Origin: Flavobacteriaceae bacterium MAR_2010_188
Lineage (GTDB): Bacteria; Bacteroidota; Bacteroidia; Flavobacteriales; Flavobacteriaceae
Reading direction: 5' to 3'
DNA length: 64,000 nucleotides
Assembly: GCA_900104375.1 (NCBI GenBank)
Contig: LT629302.1
Coordinates: 3,753,563 to 3,817,562 of the forward strand
Below the pieces are notes generated by a model, which was not told where the DNA came from, searched no databases, and saw nothing but the letters and a program-made list of their open reading frames with translations. Position 1 is the stretch's first letter; each line of letters begins with the position of its first letter. Shown piece by piece: positions 1 through 9,681 of the stretch. A program made the translations under genes and the position numbers.

Positions 1-192
1 GGTCTTGGTGAAATGAACGCTTCACAACTTTGGGATACTACAATGAATCCTGAGTTTAGAACTTTACGTCAAGTTCAAATTGACAATGGAGGAGAAGCAG
101 ATAGGATTTTCTCTATGTTAATGGGGGACGAAGTTCCACCTAGGAGAGAATTTATAGAAAAGAACGCCATTTATGCCAATATAGACGCATAA
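1..192 (+). CDS. gyrB: DNA gyrase subunit B, C-terminal end (partial)
   Basis: The window opens inside this reading frame; the last 63 codons and the TAA are present. The visible protein starts [17 protein letters not shown] and ends [12 protein letters not shown], which matches the conserved TOPRIM-tail end of bacterial GyrB (the GLGEMN and PRREFIE blocks). GyrB is the ATPase subunit of the type II topoisomerase that introduces negative supercoils. ParE/TopoIV-B has a related tail, but the spacing and sequence fit GyrB better. A strong terminator follows 25 bases downstream. Confidence 0.9.
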   Translation, partial: GLGEMNASQLWDTTMNPEFRTLRQVQIDNGGEADRIFSMLMGDEVPPRREFIEKNAIYANIDA

Positions 193-216
193 TTAAAAAT
201 AAGAACCAAACTTACA

Positions 217-251
217 GCAGTTTCGTAATTAAATACGGGACTGCTTTTTTT
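217..251 (+). terminator. Rho-independent terminator after gyrB
   Basis: A GCAGT...ACTGC stem with an inner CGTA/TACG extension around an AT loop is followed by a run of seven T. It lies directly downstream of the gyrB stop. Confidence 0.8.
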
Positions 252-307
252 GTACAACAAAGCTAAAATGGAGTCGTTTAAATATTATTAATTAAAATGA
301 ACAAGAC

Positions 308-1324
308 ATGTTAAAACCATATTTAAGTATTCTATTTATTTCAGTTTTTACTACAGTAGCGAGCGCTCAAGAAAATCTTGACGATCTTTTAGCTGCTGGC
401 ATCCAGGACGCAAAGACTTTTACTACGGATTATATTGCTCCTGCAGAAGAAGGAGTGTCATTCGGGATTAATAATGGCTGGTTTAACAATGCAAAATTGG
501 GAAAGAAATTCGGGTTCGAACTTTCTTTGATAGGTAATATTTCATTTATTAAAGATGATAAGAAGGACTTTGAGTTGAATATCAATGATTACAATAATGT
601 CAGGTTTGAAGATAACAGTGATTCAAAAATGGTTGCTACGGCCTTAGGACATAATGATCCGCCGCAAACTGTTATTGTGACCTATGATGATCCATTATTT
701 GGCAATCAAGAAGTAGAATTGGTTTTGCCCACTGGTATTGGCTCCCAAAATGTAAATCTTATCCCTACGGCATTTCTTCAAGCTTCATTTTCAATTTTTG
801 AAGGAACTCAATTGAAAGCGAGATATTTTCCACGCATCGATACGGAGGATACGAAACTGGGACTATATGGGCTTGGTATTCAGCAAGAATTTACTTCATG
901 GCTGCCAGTAGATAATGTTTTCCCTGTGGCAATATCTGGAGTTGCAGCATATACCCATTTAGATGGAAGTTATGATTTTACAGATACAAGTGTCATAAAA
1001 GGTGCAAATCAAAGGGTTGAAACAGACGTAAATACATTCTTATTGGAGATGGTTGTAGGAACTAAATTACCGATCATAAATTTTTATGGTGGATTGGGAT
1101 ACATTACAGGAAAGACCAAAACTAGTTTGCTAGGTACTTACATAGTCACCAATGGGATTTTGTTTTCTGAAGAAATTGAAGATCCTTTCACCATCAATGG
1201 AGATGTCTCGGGAATAAGAGCAACTCTAGGAACCAATCTTAAGCTTGGATTTTTTGGTATAAATGCCGATTATACCATGGCTGAATTCGATAGCGCATCC
1301 TTGGGTATTAATTTTTCATTTTGA
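308..1324 (+). CDS. DUF6588 family outer-membrane-like protein
   Basis: 338 residues. Residues 1-20 form a signal peptide ending VASAQ. The rest is rich in alternating aromatic and aliphatic residues in amphipathic strands, with a C-terminal aromatic residue (INFSF), as expected for an outer-membrane beta-barrel. The GLGIQQEFTSWLP and AAYTHLDGSYDF blocks are what I associate with DUF6588, a Bacteroidota family of unknown function. It is monocistronic, between the gyrB terminator and the mdh promoter. The family name is from memory; barrel topology is inferred from composition. Confidence 0.7.
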   Translation: MLKPYLSILFISVFTTVASAQENLDDLLAAGIQDAKTFTTDYIAPAEEGVSFGINNGWFNNAKLGKKFGFELSLIGNISFIKDDKKDFELNINDYNNVRFEDNSDSKMVATALGHNDPPQTVIVTYDDPLFGNQEVELVLPTGIGSQNVNLIPTAFLQASFSIFEGTQLKARYFPRIDTEDTKLGLYGLGIQQEFTSWLPVDNVFPVAISGVAAYTHLDGSYDFTDTSVIKGANQRVETDVNTFLLEMVVGTKLPIINFYGGLGYITGKTKTSLLGTYIVTNGILFSEEIEDPFTINGDVSGIRATLGTNLKLGFFGINADYTMAEFDSASLGINFSF

Positions 1325-1358
1325 TTAGCTTCAACTCACTAAAATGGTTTAAATGTTT

Positions 1359-1366
1359 TAATTTTG
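1359..1366 (+). promoter_or_regulatory. Putative -7 element of the mdh promoter
   Basis: TAATTTTG matches the Bacteroidota -7 consensus TAnnTTTG and ends 30 bases before the mdh ATG. No clear TTG -33 element is visible at the usual distance. Confidence 0.45.
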
Positions 1367-1396
1367 TGAGACAATTTCTAAAATAAATAAGATATT

Positions 1397-2329
1397 ATGA
1401 AAGTAACAGTTGTAGGAGCAGGAGCGGTTGGCGCTAGTTGTGCAGAATATATAGCAATTAAGAATTTTGCTAGTGAAGTCGTTTTATTAGACATTAAAGA
1501 AGGATTTGCTGAAGGAAAAGCAATGGACCTTATGCAAACGGCGTCATTGAACGGTTTCGACACAAAAATTACTGGAGTTACTGGTGATTATTCTTCAACT
1601 GCAAATAGTGATATATGTGTAATTACTTCTGGGATTCCAAGAAAACCTGGGATGACGAGAGAAGAATTAATAGGAATAAATGCTGGGATTGTTAAGGATG
1701 TTTCATCGAACCTTATAAAAAATTCACCCAACACAATTATTATAGTCGTTAGTAATCCAATGGACACTATGACTTATTTAGTTCATAAAACTACGGACCT
1801 ACCAAGACACAGAATTATAGGGATGGGTGGAGCGTTAGACTCCGCAAGATTTAAATACAGACTGGCTGAAGCTTTAGGTGCGCCAATTAGCGATGTAGAT
1901 GGAATGGTTATAGGTGGCCATAGTGATACCGGGATGGTGCCTTTAACTAGATTGGCAACTAGAAATAGCGTACCCGTTACAGAATTTTTATCTGAGGAAA
2001 GATTAAATCAAGTTATGGAAGATACCAAAGTTGGTGGTGCAACCCTTACCAAACTTCTTGGAACTTCTGCTTGGTATGCTCCAGGAGCCGCAGTTAGTGG
2101 GATGGTACAGGCAATCGCTTGTGACCAGAAAAAGATTTTCCCATGTTCGACCTTGCTTCAAAATGAATATGGATTAAATGACATTTGTATTGGTGTCCCT
2201 GTAGTCATTGGAAGAAAGGGAATAGAGAAAGTTGTAATCATTAAATTATCTGAAGAAGAGAGAAACCAAATGGAGAAAAGTGCAGAAGGGGTTAAAAACA
2301 CCAATGATCTGTTAGAATTACACGGATAA
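1397..2329 (+). CDS. mdh: Malate dehydrogenase (LDH-like)
   Basis: 310 residues, normal length for the LDH-like MDH family. It oxidises malate to oxaloacetate with NAD+ in the cytoplasmic TCA cycle. The Rossmann motif GAGAVG is at residues 7-12, followed by Asp32 after strand 2, which selects NAD+. The substrate-binding arginines R82 and R88 lie in the mobile loop IPRKPGMTR. The catalytic Asp/His region is GGALDSARFKYR and GGHSDTGMVPL around residues 145-180. R82 rather than Gln at the specificity position indicates malate rather than lactate. It is monocistronic, with its own promoter and terminator. Confidence 0.96.
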   Translation: MKVTVVGAGAVGASCAEYIAIKNFASEVVLLDIKEGFAEGKAMDLMQTASLNGFDTKITGVTGDYSSTANSDICVITSGIPRKPGMTREELIGINAGIVKDVSSNLIKNSPNTIIIVVSNPMDTMTYLVHKTTDLPRHRIIGMGGALDSARFKYRLAEALGAPISDVDGMVIGGHSDTGMVPLTRLATRNSVPVTEFLSEERLNQVMEDTKVGGATLTKLLGTSAWYAPGAAVSGMVQAIACDQKKIFPCSTLLQNEYGLNDICIGVPVVIGRKGIEKVVIIKLSEEERNQMEKSAEGVKNTNDLLELHG

Positions 2330-2355
2330 TCAGTTGTGCTTTATCGATTAAATAT

Positions 2356-2386
2356 AGGAGCGGCTTGTTAGTCGCTCCTTTTTTTA
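2356..2386 (+). terminator. Rho-independent terminator after mdh
   Basis: A GGAGCG/CGCTCC stem with a short loop is followed by seven T, 27 bases after the mdh stop. Confidence 0.8.
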
Positions 2387-2403
2387 TAAAACATCCAAAT
2401 GTA

Positions 2404-2434
2404 TTGGCATTTCTTAACTGAAATCATATATTTG
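2404..2434 (+). promoter_or_regulatory. secDF promoter (Bacteroidota type)
   Basis: TTG at 2404-2406, a 20-base spacer and TATATTTG at 2427-2434 match the TTG / TAnnTTTG flavobacterial promoter pattern. The ATG of secDF is 38 bases downstream of the -7 box. Confidence 0.6.
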
Positions 2435-2472
2435 CACGTTTTAAAAAATTTGGACGACATAAATTATCGATA

Positions 2473-5460
2473 ATGCAAAACAAAGGATTAGTTAAGCTTT
2501 TTGCAATTCTATTTGGATTGGTAAGTATTTACCAATTGTCATTTACATTTAAAGCTAACCAGATTGAAGACAGGGCGGAAGCAATCGCTACCAGCAAATT
2601 TGATACTCCTGATCAAATCTACGCGGAAGAAGTTCGATATCTAGATTCTCTTTCTAATAAAGATGTTTTTGACATCGGTATTGCAAAGTTCACCTATAGC
2701 GAGGTAAAAGAAAAGGCCATGAATTTGGGTCTTGACCTTAAAGGTGGAATAAATGTTATCCTTCAAATTTCGGTTAGGGATATATTGGAAGGACTTTCTA
2801 ATAATAGTAAGGACCCATTCTTTAACCAAGCTTTAGATAGAGCTGAAGAAATTCAAAAAGATGCTCAAGAATCTTATCTTGAATCTTTTTTCACTGCATT
2901 CGACGAAATAAAGGGAGATACCAAACTTGCGTCTCCAGATCTATTTGCTAACAGAACTTTAAGCGAAGACATAGACATTCAAATGTCTGATAATGATGTT
3001 AAGGATGTTCTTCGTACCAAAGTCGATGAGTCAGTTATTTCAGCCTTTGAAGTTCTAAGAAAGCGTATCGATAAATTCGGTGTTACTTCTCCAAACATTC
3101 AGCGTTTAGGGAATTCAGGTAGAATTTTAGTTGAATTACCTGGAGCAAAGGATGTTGAAAGAATCAAGAAATTATTACAGAGTACCGCTCAGTTAGAGTT
3201 CTGGGATGTGTATAAGACCGAAGAAATGGCTTCTTATGTACTTCAGGTAAATCAAGCTGTAATACAAGAAACTAGTGAAAGAACGGTAGATATAGATACT
3301 ACTGAAGTTGCTCAAAGTGCTGAGGTCGCTGATACTACTGCCAATACTATTGCAGAATTGACCGGTGATATTCAGTCAGACTCAACTGATGTAGAAAATA
3401 GTAATCCATTAGGGATTGTAGGTCTTGGAAATGGTGGACCGGTTATCGCAACTTTTAATGTGGCTAGCAGACAAACAGCATTAAAATATTTAAATGATCC
3501 AAAATACAGAGCTTTATTGCCAGCCGAGCAGAGATATGTAAAATTTGCTTGGGGCCTTCAACCAGACGATAGTGAGTTTGTTGATTTATATGCTATAAAA
3601 GGAAATAGAGAAAACACTCCTGAACTTAGTGGAGCGGTTATTACTGATGCTAGACAATCTTTCAACCAAAGAAATGAGCCTTCAGTAAGTATGCAGATGA
3701 ATGGTAAAGGTTCTAAAATCTGGGAAGAAATGACCGGAAGAGCTTACCAAAGCCAATCGCAAATCGCAATCGTTTTAGATAGTATTGTTTATTCAGCACC
3801 AGGTGTTACAACCGGTGCAATCTCTGGTGGTAACTCAGAAATTTCTGGTTCATTCTCAGTAAATGAAGCTACCGATTTAGCTAACGTTCTTAGAGCCGGT
3901 AAGCTTCCTGCTTCTGCAGATATCGTACAAGCTGAAGAAATTGGTCCGTCATTAGGGCAAGAAGCAATTGATAGCGGCACTCAATCTTTCATCATCGCAC
4001 TTACATTAGTATTGATTTGGATGATACTTTATTACGGTGTTGCAGGTGGATTTGCAGATATCGCATTGGTTTTCAACATTCTTTTAATCTTTGGTGTGCT
4101 TTCTGGACTTGGTGCTGTGTTAACTTTGCCAGGTCTTGCAGGTATCGTATTAACCATTGGTATGTCAGTAGATGCAAACGTTCTGATTTTTGAAAGGATC
4201 CGAGAGGAACTGGATAAAGGTAAGAGCATGAAGGAATCCGTAAAAGACGGTTTTTCAAATGCGCTTTCGTCGATTCTGGATGCAAACATCACCACTGGTC
4301 TAACCGCCTTAATATTATTTGTATTCGGAACAGGACCTATAAAAGGATTCGCTACCACGCTTTTGATAGGTATCGTAACGTCATTATTTACTGCAATATT
4401 CGTCACAAGATTACTGGTAGACTGGTATGTAAATAGCAATAAGAAATTAGATTTCTCTACTCCTATAACTAAGAACTTATTTAAGAGTGCCCATATTAAT
4501 TTTATTGGAAAACGTAAAATGGCCTATATCGTTTCTGGCATTTTAATCTTAATCAGTTTGTTTTCACTTTTCACCAAGAAACTAGATCAAGGTATCGATT
4601 TCGTAGGTGGAAGAACTTACCAAGTAAGGTTTGCGAATGAAATAGATAACGAAGAAGTTCGTTCTGCACTTAATGCACAATTTGGAAGCGCTGAGGTTAA
4701 GACAATCGGAAATAACAATCAGTTAAAACTATCTACTAAGTATAAGGTTGATGAAAACTCAGCTGAAGCAGATGAGGAAGTACAGTCGATGTTGTTTACT
4801 GCCCTTAAGCCATTTTTACCAGCTGACATAACTTATGATCAATTTGTAGATGGTTCTGGTTCTGAAATGATAGGAAAAATGTCCTCTAGCAAAGTAAGTC
4901 CTACCATTGCGGATGATATCAAGAAATCTTCTATCTGGGCAATCCTTGGTTCCTTAGTGGTAGTATTCCTTTATATCTTAATCAGATTTAAGAGATGGCA
5001 GTTCTCACTCGGTGCTGTGGCCGCAGTTTTCCATGATATAATCATAGTTTTAGGTGTCTTCTCACTTACTTACAATCTTATGCCTTTCAGCATGGAAATT
5101 GACCAAGCCTTTATCGCAGCAATCCTGACGGTGATTGGTTACTCCTTGAATGATACCGTGGTTGTATTCGATAGAATTAGAGAAACCCTTGCAGAACGTG
5201 CAGGCTTTAAAGGAGGTGTAAACATCAACTTGGCTGTTAATAGTACACTAAGTAGGACATTAAATACCTCGCTTACAACATTGGTGGTTCTAATTGCAAT
5301 GTTCAGTTTCGGATCAGATTCTCTTAGAGGGTTGTTGTTTGCATTGATTGTGGGTGTTGTTGTAGGTACTTATTCATCGATCTTCATTGCAACTCCTATT
5401 ATGTTCGATACCTTAAAGAATAAAGGTATTGCTCCAGACCCGGAACATATGGATATGTAG
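2473..5460 (+). CDS. secDF: Fused protein translocase subunit SecDF
   Basis: 995 residues. SecD and SecF are fused in one chain, the usual arrangement in Bacteroidota. SecDF uses proton flow to pull preproteins across the inner membrane after SecYEG/SecA. A first TM segment covers residues 5-24. The SecD signature LGLDLKGGINV is near residues 84-95. The large periplasmic P1 region is extended by an acidic Ser/Thr/Asp stretch (about residues 265-320). The SecD membrane bundle includes the conserved MSVDANVLIFERIREE at about 562-577. The SecF half starts near residue 676, with GIDFVGGRTYQV at about 707 and a second TVIGYSLNDTVVVFDRIRE proton-path motif. It is monocistronic between its promoter and a strong terminator. 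Confidence 0.97.
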   Translation: MQNKGLVKLFAILFGLVSIYQLSFTFKANQIEDRAEAIATSKFDTPDQIYAEEVRYLDSLSNKDVFDIGIAKFTYSEVKEKAMNLGLDLKGGINVILQISVRDILEGLSNNSKDPFFNQALDRAEEIQKDAQESYLESFFTAFDEIKGDTKLASPDLFANRTLSEDIDIQMSDNDVKDVLRTKVDESVISAFEVLRKRIDKFGVTSPNIQRLGNSGRILVELPGAKDVERIKKLLQSTAQLEFWDVYKTEEMASYVLQVNQAVIQETSERTVDIDTTEVAQSAEVADTTANTIAELTGDIQSDSTDVENSNPLGIVGLGNGGPVIATFNVASRQTALKYLNDPKYRALLPAEQRYVKFAWGLQPDDSEFVDLYAIKGNRENTPELSGAVITDARQSFNQRNEPSVSMQMNGKGSKIWEEMTGRAYQSQSQIAIVLDSIVYSAPGVTTGAISGGNSEISGSFSVNEATDLANVLRAGKLPASADIVQAEEIGPSLGQEAIDSGTQSFIIALTLVLIWMILYYGVAGGFADIALVFNILLIFGVLSGLGAVLTLPGLAGIVLTIGMSVDANVLIFERIREELDKGKSMKESVKDGFSNALSSILDANITTGLTALILFVFGTGPIKGFATTLLIGIVTSLFTAIFVTRLLVDWYVNSNKKLDFSTPITKNLFKSAHINFIGKRKMAYIVSGILILISLFSLFTKKLDQGIDFVGGRTYQVRFANEIDNEEVRSALNAQFGSAEVKTIGNNNQLKLSTKYKVDENSAEADEEVQSMLFTALKPFLPADITYDQFVDGSGSEMIGKMSSSKVSPTIADDIKKSSIWAILGSLVVVFLYILIRFKRWQFSLGAVAAVFHDIIIVLGVFSLTYNLMPFSMEIDQAFIAAILTVIGYSLNDTVVVFDRIRETLAERAGFKGGVNINLAVNSTLSRTLNTSLTTLVVLIAMFSFGSDSLRGLLFALIVGVVVGTYSSIFIATPIMFDTLKNKGIAPDPEHMDM

Positions 5461-5481
5461 AATTTCGAAAATTTCATTATA

Positions 5482-5516
5482 AAAAAAGACCGCTAAATTT
5501 AGCGGTCTTTTTTATT
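5482..5516. terminator. Bidirectional terminator between secDF and DUF192
   Basis: A near-perfect AAGACCGCTAAA/TTTAGCGGTCTT hairpin is flanked by A-run and T-run on opposite sides, so it can act on both convergent transcripts. Confidence 0.85.
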
Positions 5517-5532
5517 TATAGAATATCTACAC

Positions 5533-6029
5533 TTAGTTGTATCTAATAAGATCACCCTTCTCAATCTGCCATTTATCAGCAAGGCCAGCATTAATTTCGA
5601 GCACGTATTTCGCAGGAGCATCGGAAGGTAAGGATGTTTCATCCATGGGCTTAGCATTCTTTCGAATGTTTATCACTTTCATATTTTCATCAATGAAAAT
5701 GATATCTAACGGTAGCTTTGTATTTTTCATATAAAAGGTATGGTACTCTGCTTCTGGGAAAACAAATAGCATCGCCTGGTCATTGTTCATTTTATCGCGA
5801 TACATTAATCCAGTTTCCCGTTCGTAATCATTATCGGCAATTTCAATTTGAAGCATTTTAACCAAAGAATCAGAGTTCGCCTTAAATATTTTAAGTTCGC
5901 CTTCTTTTTGAATTTAACCGCGACCGCCTTTATTTCTTGCGTTTGTGTTTCCTCTTTGCAAGAGGAAATAAATGTCGAAAAACTTAAACAGGAACAAGAA
6001 ACTAATAAGCTAACCTTATACCTTCTCAT
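5533..6029 (-). pseudogene. DUF192 lipoprotein, interrupted by a 1-base frameshift
   Basis: The 5' part (ATG at 6029) encodes a lipoprotein signal peptide with lipobox ISSC and Cys24, then CKEETQTQEIKAVAVKFK. The frame is then lost at the T5 run (A5 on the coding strand) at 5905-5909. Adding one A restores KKEGELKIFKANSDSLVKM and joins the 3' part, an intact DUF192 domain (ETGLMYRDKM, AMLFVFP, HTFYMKNTKLPLDIIFID, YVLEINAG). The repaired protein has the normal family length of about 165 residues. DUF192 proteins are small secreted or lipid-anchored proteins of unclear function. The start overlaps the lgt 3' end by 14 bases, so they are probably cotranscribed. Either a true lesion or a homopolymer sequencing error fits; the 110-codon 3' ORF alone would lack an export signal. 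Confidence 0.85.
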
Positions 6030-6858
6030 TTTTTAATTCGGTTTTTGGCTTATAGATAAACATGAAATAGAGACCGATCAATATAAAAGGAATACTTAAC
6101 ACTTGACCAGTATTCATTCCGAAAATCCAATCCTCACGTCCTGGGTTTTGCGGTTCTTTGAAGAATTCAACAATAAATCTAATTGTGAAGAGCATCAATA
6201 AGAACAGTCCGAATAAAAAGCCTTGTTTTTCACTCTTATTGGTGTTCCAATAGAAGTAAGAGAGTGCAACAAAGACGAATATGTATAAAAATGCCTCATA
6301 TAATTGTGCCGGATGTCTTGGGAAGGTTTCGCCCAACTGGGTAAAGACAACACCAAAGTCAGTCCCGGTTGGCTTACCGATTATTTCTGAATTTATAAAA
6401 TTCCCGATTCTAACGAATACCGCTCCAGATGCAACCGGAATTACAACCCGATCTAAAATCCATAAAACAGTTTTATGAAGAATTTTCTTGTTGTATATAT
6501 ACATTGAGATTATCATAGCAATGGCAGCACCGTGACTCGCTAAACCTTGAAAGCCTGTAAACTTAAATTCTGGATTGAACCGAACGGGAAGAAAAATACT
6601 AAAAAAGTCTTCTTGAAAAAGTTCAGGTTGGTAGAATATCACATGTCCCAAACGAGCGCCCAACATTATCCCGATAACCGAATACATAAAAAGAGAATCG
6701 AGCGTATCCTCGCCAAGACCTTCCTTTTTAAAAATGCGTTTCATAATCATGAATCCTAGCAAAAATGCTATAATCCACATGACACTGTAAAAATGAAGTG
6801 TGAATCCTAAAATATCAATCCCTTTTAGCGGATCCCAAACTATCTCTAAAAAATGCAT
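6016..6858 (-). CDS. lgt: Prolipoprotein diacylglyceryl transferase
   Basis: 280 residues, inner-membrane protein with about seven TM segments. It transfers diacylglycerol from phosphatidylglycerol to the lipobox cysteine, the first step in lipoprotein maturation. The conserved HG in LASHGAAIAM (near residue 109) and the Lgt signature RIGNFINSEIIGKPTG (near 150) are present, and the C-terminal FTIRFIVEFFKEPQNP block is typical. It lies upstream of the DUF192 lipoprotein and overlaps it by 14 bases. Confidence 0.95.
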   Translation of the reverse strand: MHFLEIVWDPLKGIDILGFTLHFYSVMWIIAFLLGFMIMKRIFKKEGLGEDTLDSLFMYSVIGIMLGARLGHVIFYQPELFQEDFFSIFLPVRFNPEFKFTGFQGLASHGAAIAMIISMYIYNKKILHKTVLWILDRVVIPVASGAVFVRIGNFINSEIIGKPTGTDFGVVFTQLGETFPRHPAQLYEAFLYIFVFVALSYFYWNTNKSEKQGFLFGLFLLMLFTIRFIVEFFKEPQNPGREDWIFGMNTGQVLSIPFILIGLYFMFIYKPKTELKNEKV

Positions 6859-6968
6859 CTATAAGAATTTTGAGCAGTAAATATACTATTTTCTAAGACT
6901 CTTCGCTTTTAGCAAATGCCAACACTTTCGTAATATTGGCAATGTAACGGGCTTATGTTTAGTTAAAA

Positions 6969-7190
6969 TTAAGGAACTGGGTCATAACCACTACCACCCC
7001 AAGGAGTACAACTGAAAATTCTTTTAATTGCAAGCCAACCCCCTTTAAATAATCCATGCTTCTCTAATGCGGTCACAGTATAATGTGAGCAGGTCGGCTG
7101 GTATCTACAGCTTGCAGGAGTAAGTGGTGATATAAGTGTTTGGTATATTTTTATCAAAAAGAGAAGAGGAGCAATCAATACTTTTTTCAT
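6969..7190 (-). CDS. yidD: Membrane protein insertion efficiency factor YidD
   Basis: 73 residues. The family core [30 protein letters not shown] is present with its conserved cysteines (SCRYQPTCS), followed by [18 protein letters not shown]. YidD is a small amphipathic inner-membrane-associated protein that helps YidC-dependent insertion. Its ATG overlaps the cysS stop (ATGA), so the two are translationally coupled. This placement next to cysS rather than rnpA is common in flavobacteria. Confidence 0.93.
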   Translation of the reverse strand: MKKVLIAPLLFLIKIYQTLISPLTPASCRYQPTCSHYTVTALEKHGLFKGGWLAIKRIFSCTPWGGSGYDPVP

Positions 7191-8674
7191 CCTTGGCTAG
7201 TCGTGAATGTGGTGCCTTCCTTTCCGTCATTCAATTGAATCCCAGCTAACGCCAACTCATCCCTAATTTTATCGGACATCGCAAAATCCTTATTGTTTCT
7301 CGCTTGCTGCCTTAAATTTATAAGAAGTTCTACTGCCGCAGCCAATTTATCCGTTTCGGTATTAACTCCGGTACTAGAGGTCAGTCCTAGTACATCAAAT
7401 ATAAAAGTGTTTATAGTCGTTTTAAAAACTTCCAAATCTTCTTCTGAAATAGTCTCGCTGCCTTCCTTAATCTGGTTTATGAATTTTACCCCTTCAAATA
7501 GATTAGCAATTAGAATCGGTGAATTAAAATCATCATTCATGGCATCGTAACAAGATTGCTTCCAGCTATTAATGTCTAAAGTTGAAGATTTTGAAGTTTT
7601 TAATTCATCCATCATTGAAACGGCATCCATCAACCTGAAAAAACCTTTTTCACTTGCTAAGAGTCCATTATTGGTAAAATCTAAAATACTTCTATAATGC
7701 GCCTGAAGCATAAAGAAACGTGCCACACTAGGAGAAAAGCCTTTCGTGATATTTGGGTTCTTACCCGTAAATATTTCAGTCGGAAGGATAAAGTTGCCAG
7801 TAGATTTCGCCATCTTTTTACCGTTCATAATCAGCATATTGGCATGCATCCAGTAATTGACCGGTTTTTGATTGTTGGAAGCTTCAGACTGAGCGATTTC
7901 GCATTCGTGATGGGGAAATTTTAAATCCATCCCTCCGCCGTGAATATCAAAGTGTTCACCTAAATATTTAGTGCTCATTGCAGTACATTCTAAATGCCAA
8001 CCTGGGAAACCATCGCTCCAAGGTGATGGCCATCTCATAATGTGCTGAGGTTCTGCCTTTTTCCATAGCGCAAAATCCTGTGGATTTTTCTTATCGCTCT
8101 GACCATCTAATACCCTAGTATTATGGATTAAATCTTCAACATTCCTTTTGCTCAGAATACCATAAGATTTAGTCTCATTGTATTTTAAAACATCAAAATA
8201 GATAGAGCCATTAACCTCATACGCTAATCCTTTGTCTAAAATTGTTTTAATAATTTCAATCTGTTCTATGATATGTCCTGTTGCCGTTGGCTCAATACTT
8301 GGAGGTAAGAAGTTGAACGTGTTTAGTATATTATGAAAATCGACGGTATACCTCTGTACGACTTCCATTGGTTCAATTTCTTCAATCCTAGCCTTTTTTG
8401 CAATTCTATCTTCGCCAACATCAGCATCATTTTCTAAATGTCCGGCATCAGTAATATTCCTGACGTAACGTACTTTGTATCCGAGATGCTTAAGATATCT
8501 AAAAATCATATCAAAAGACATAAAGGTCCGTACGTTTCCTAAATGCACATTGCTATATACTGTCGGTCCGCAAACATACATGCCTACGGTGCCTTCATTA
8601 ATAGGTTTAAAAATTTCTTTTTCTCCAGAAAGAGTGTTGTAGATTTTTATTTCTTGATCAGAGTAAAGTGGCAT
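7187..8674 (-). CDS. cysS: Cysteinyl-tRNA synthetase
   Basis: 495 residues, class Ia aminoacyl-tRNA synthetase charging tRNA-Cys. The N-terminal block has Cys35 in MYVCGPTVY (zinc ligand) and [10 protein letters not shown] as the HIGH-like motif at about residues 41-50. The other zinc ligands are in HLECTAMS and [12 protein letters not shown]. The KMSKS loop is KMAKSTGNF near residue 290. The C-terminal anticodon-binding helices are complete (the family ends with an RDEL/GI-type segment, here [14 protein letters not shown]). The gene lies 10 bases after folE and overlaps yidD. Confidence 0.97.
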   Translation of the reverse strand: MPLYSDQEIKIYNTLSGEKEIFKPINEGTVGMYVCGPTVYSNVHLGNVRTFMSFDMIFRYLKHLGYKVRYVRNITDAGHLENDADVGEDRIAKKARIEEIEPMEVVQRYTVDFHNILNTFNFLPPSIEPTATGHIIEQIEIIKTILDKGLAYEVNGSIYFDVLKYNETKSYGILSKRNVEDLIHNTRVLDGQSDKKNPQDFALWKKAEPQHIMRWPSPWSDGFPGWHLECTAMSTKYLGEHFDIHGGGMDLKFPHHECEIAQSEASNNQKPVNYWMHANMLIMNGKKMAKSTGNFILPTEIFTGKNPNITKGFSPSVARFFMLQAHYRSILDFTNNGLLASEKGFFRLMDAVSMMDELKTSKSSTLDINSWKQSCYDAMNDDFNSPILIANLFEGVKFINQIKEGSETISEEDLEVFKTTINTFIFDVLGLTSSTGVNTETDKLAAAVELLINLRQQARNNKDFAMSDKIRDELALAGIQLNDGKEGTTFTTSQG

Positions 8675-8684
8675 AGGTTGTAGG

Positions 8685-9380
8685 TTATTGGAACTTTGTT
8701 TCTAATTTTATGTAATCAAGAAATTCTCTTTTGGTCTCTTCTTCCTTAAATTTACCCCCGTATTCAGAAGTTACTGTACTGCAATCAATATCGCGGATGC
8801 CTCTTGAATTAACGCATAAATGTTTGGCATCAATTACACAGGCAACATTTTCGGTTTTTAAGACTTCCTGTAGTTCCTTAACAATTTGGATGGTTAAACG
8901 TTCCTGGACTTGTGGACGTTTCGCAAAATAGTCTACAATTCTATTCATTTTAGATAAACCAACCACTGTACCGTTTGAGATATAAGCGACGTGAGCTTTA
9001 CCAACGATAGGTAATAAATGATGTTCGCAAGTCGAATAAACATTAATATTTCGCTCGACCAGCATTTCTCCGTATTGGTATTTATTAAGAAATGTTGAGG
9101 CCTTTGGTTTCATTTCTGGCAAAAGACCTCCAAAACTTTCCTTTACAAACATCTTCGCTACGCGCATAGGTGTACCCTTTAAACTATCATCGGTAAGATC
9201 AAGTCCGAGGGTTTCTAAAATATGCCGGACATCATCCTTTATAATATCAATCTTTTCTTCGGTCGTGAGTTTAAAGGCATCAATGCGGATGGGCGTATTA
9301 GTTGAGGTGCCAACGTGGTTATCCCCCACTGATTCTATATTTTCTAAATCCTTATTCATAAGCTTTTGAATAGTATGCAA
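8685..9380 (-). CDS. folE: GTP cyclohydrolase I
   Basis: 231 residues. It converts GTP to 7,8-dihydroneopterin triphosphate, the first step of folate (and pterin) synthesis. The zinc-binding CEHHLLPI motif, [19 protein letters not shown] and the C-terminal HLCVNSRGI (second zinc Cys) are all present. The first 45 residues are a variable extension. Translation could also start at an in-frame Met a few codons downstream ([10 protein letters not shown]), which would leave the catalytic domain unchanged. First gene of a folE-cysS-yidD run. folP, the later pathway enzyme, is at 24.4 kb. Confidence 0.96.
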   Translation of the reverse strand: MHTIQKLMNKDLENIESVGDNHVGTSTNTPIRIDAFKLTTEEKIDIIKDDVRHILETLGLDLTDDSLKGTPMRVAKMFVKESFGGLLPEMKPKASTFLNKYQYGEMLVERNINVYSTCEHHLLPIVGKAHVAYISNGTVVGLSKMNRIVDYFAKRPQVQERLTIQIVKELQEVLKTENVACVIDAKHLCVNSRGIRDIDCSTVTSEYGGKFKEEETKREFLDYIKLETKFQ

Positions 9381-9681
9381 GTACTAATTAATTAAGGTTG
9401 CAAAGATAAGGAAATATGATTTTCCAATTTCTTTATACGAAGTTAAATCCAATATATCCCGATAAGTGTCATAAAAGAGCGATACAAACCCCTTTAAAAG
9501 TCAATAAAATTGTTTGTTTTTTCTTATTTTTCCTGTCCTTTAAGCGCTATTGTAACTTTTATGAAATTTCTAAATTTATAGATATATAAAAATAAAGGCT
9601 GATGATAGTTAACTGGTACTAAACCAGAAAATAATTCGTTAAGTAAGTTTAAAAGGAAATTGTTAAATGTTGAAGAATTAA
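9381..9681. other. Divergent intergenic region folE / T9SS protein
   Basis: 301 bases between divergent genes. I see the folE -7 element at 9401-9408 (reverse strand), AT-rich DNA, and a short CTGGT/ACCAG hairpin near 9614-9632 in the leader of the downstream gene. No ORF, repeat or known RNA is recognisable. Confidence 0.6.
9401..9408 (-). promoter_or_regulatory. Putative -7 element of the folE operon
   Basis: On the minus strand this reads TATCTTTG, an exact TAnnTTTG match, 20 bases upstream of the folE start. A TTGG lies 16 bases further upstream, shorter than the usual spacing. Confidence 0.5.

Noticed and set aside
4032..4439. 135-codon ORF on the opposite strand of secDF
   Set aside because: Shadow frame inside a highly conserved membrane gene.
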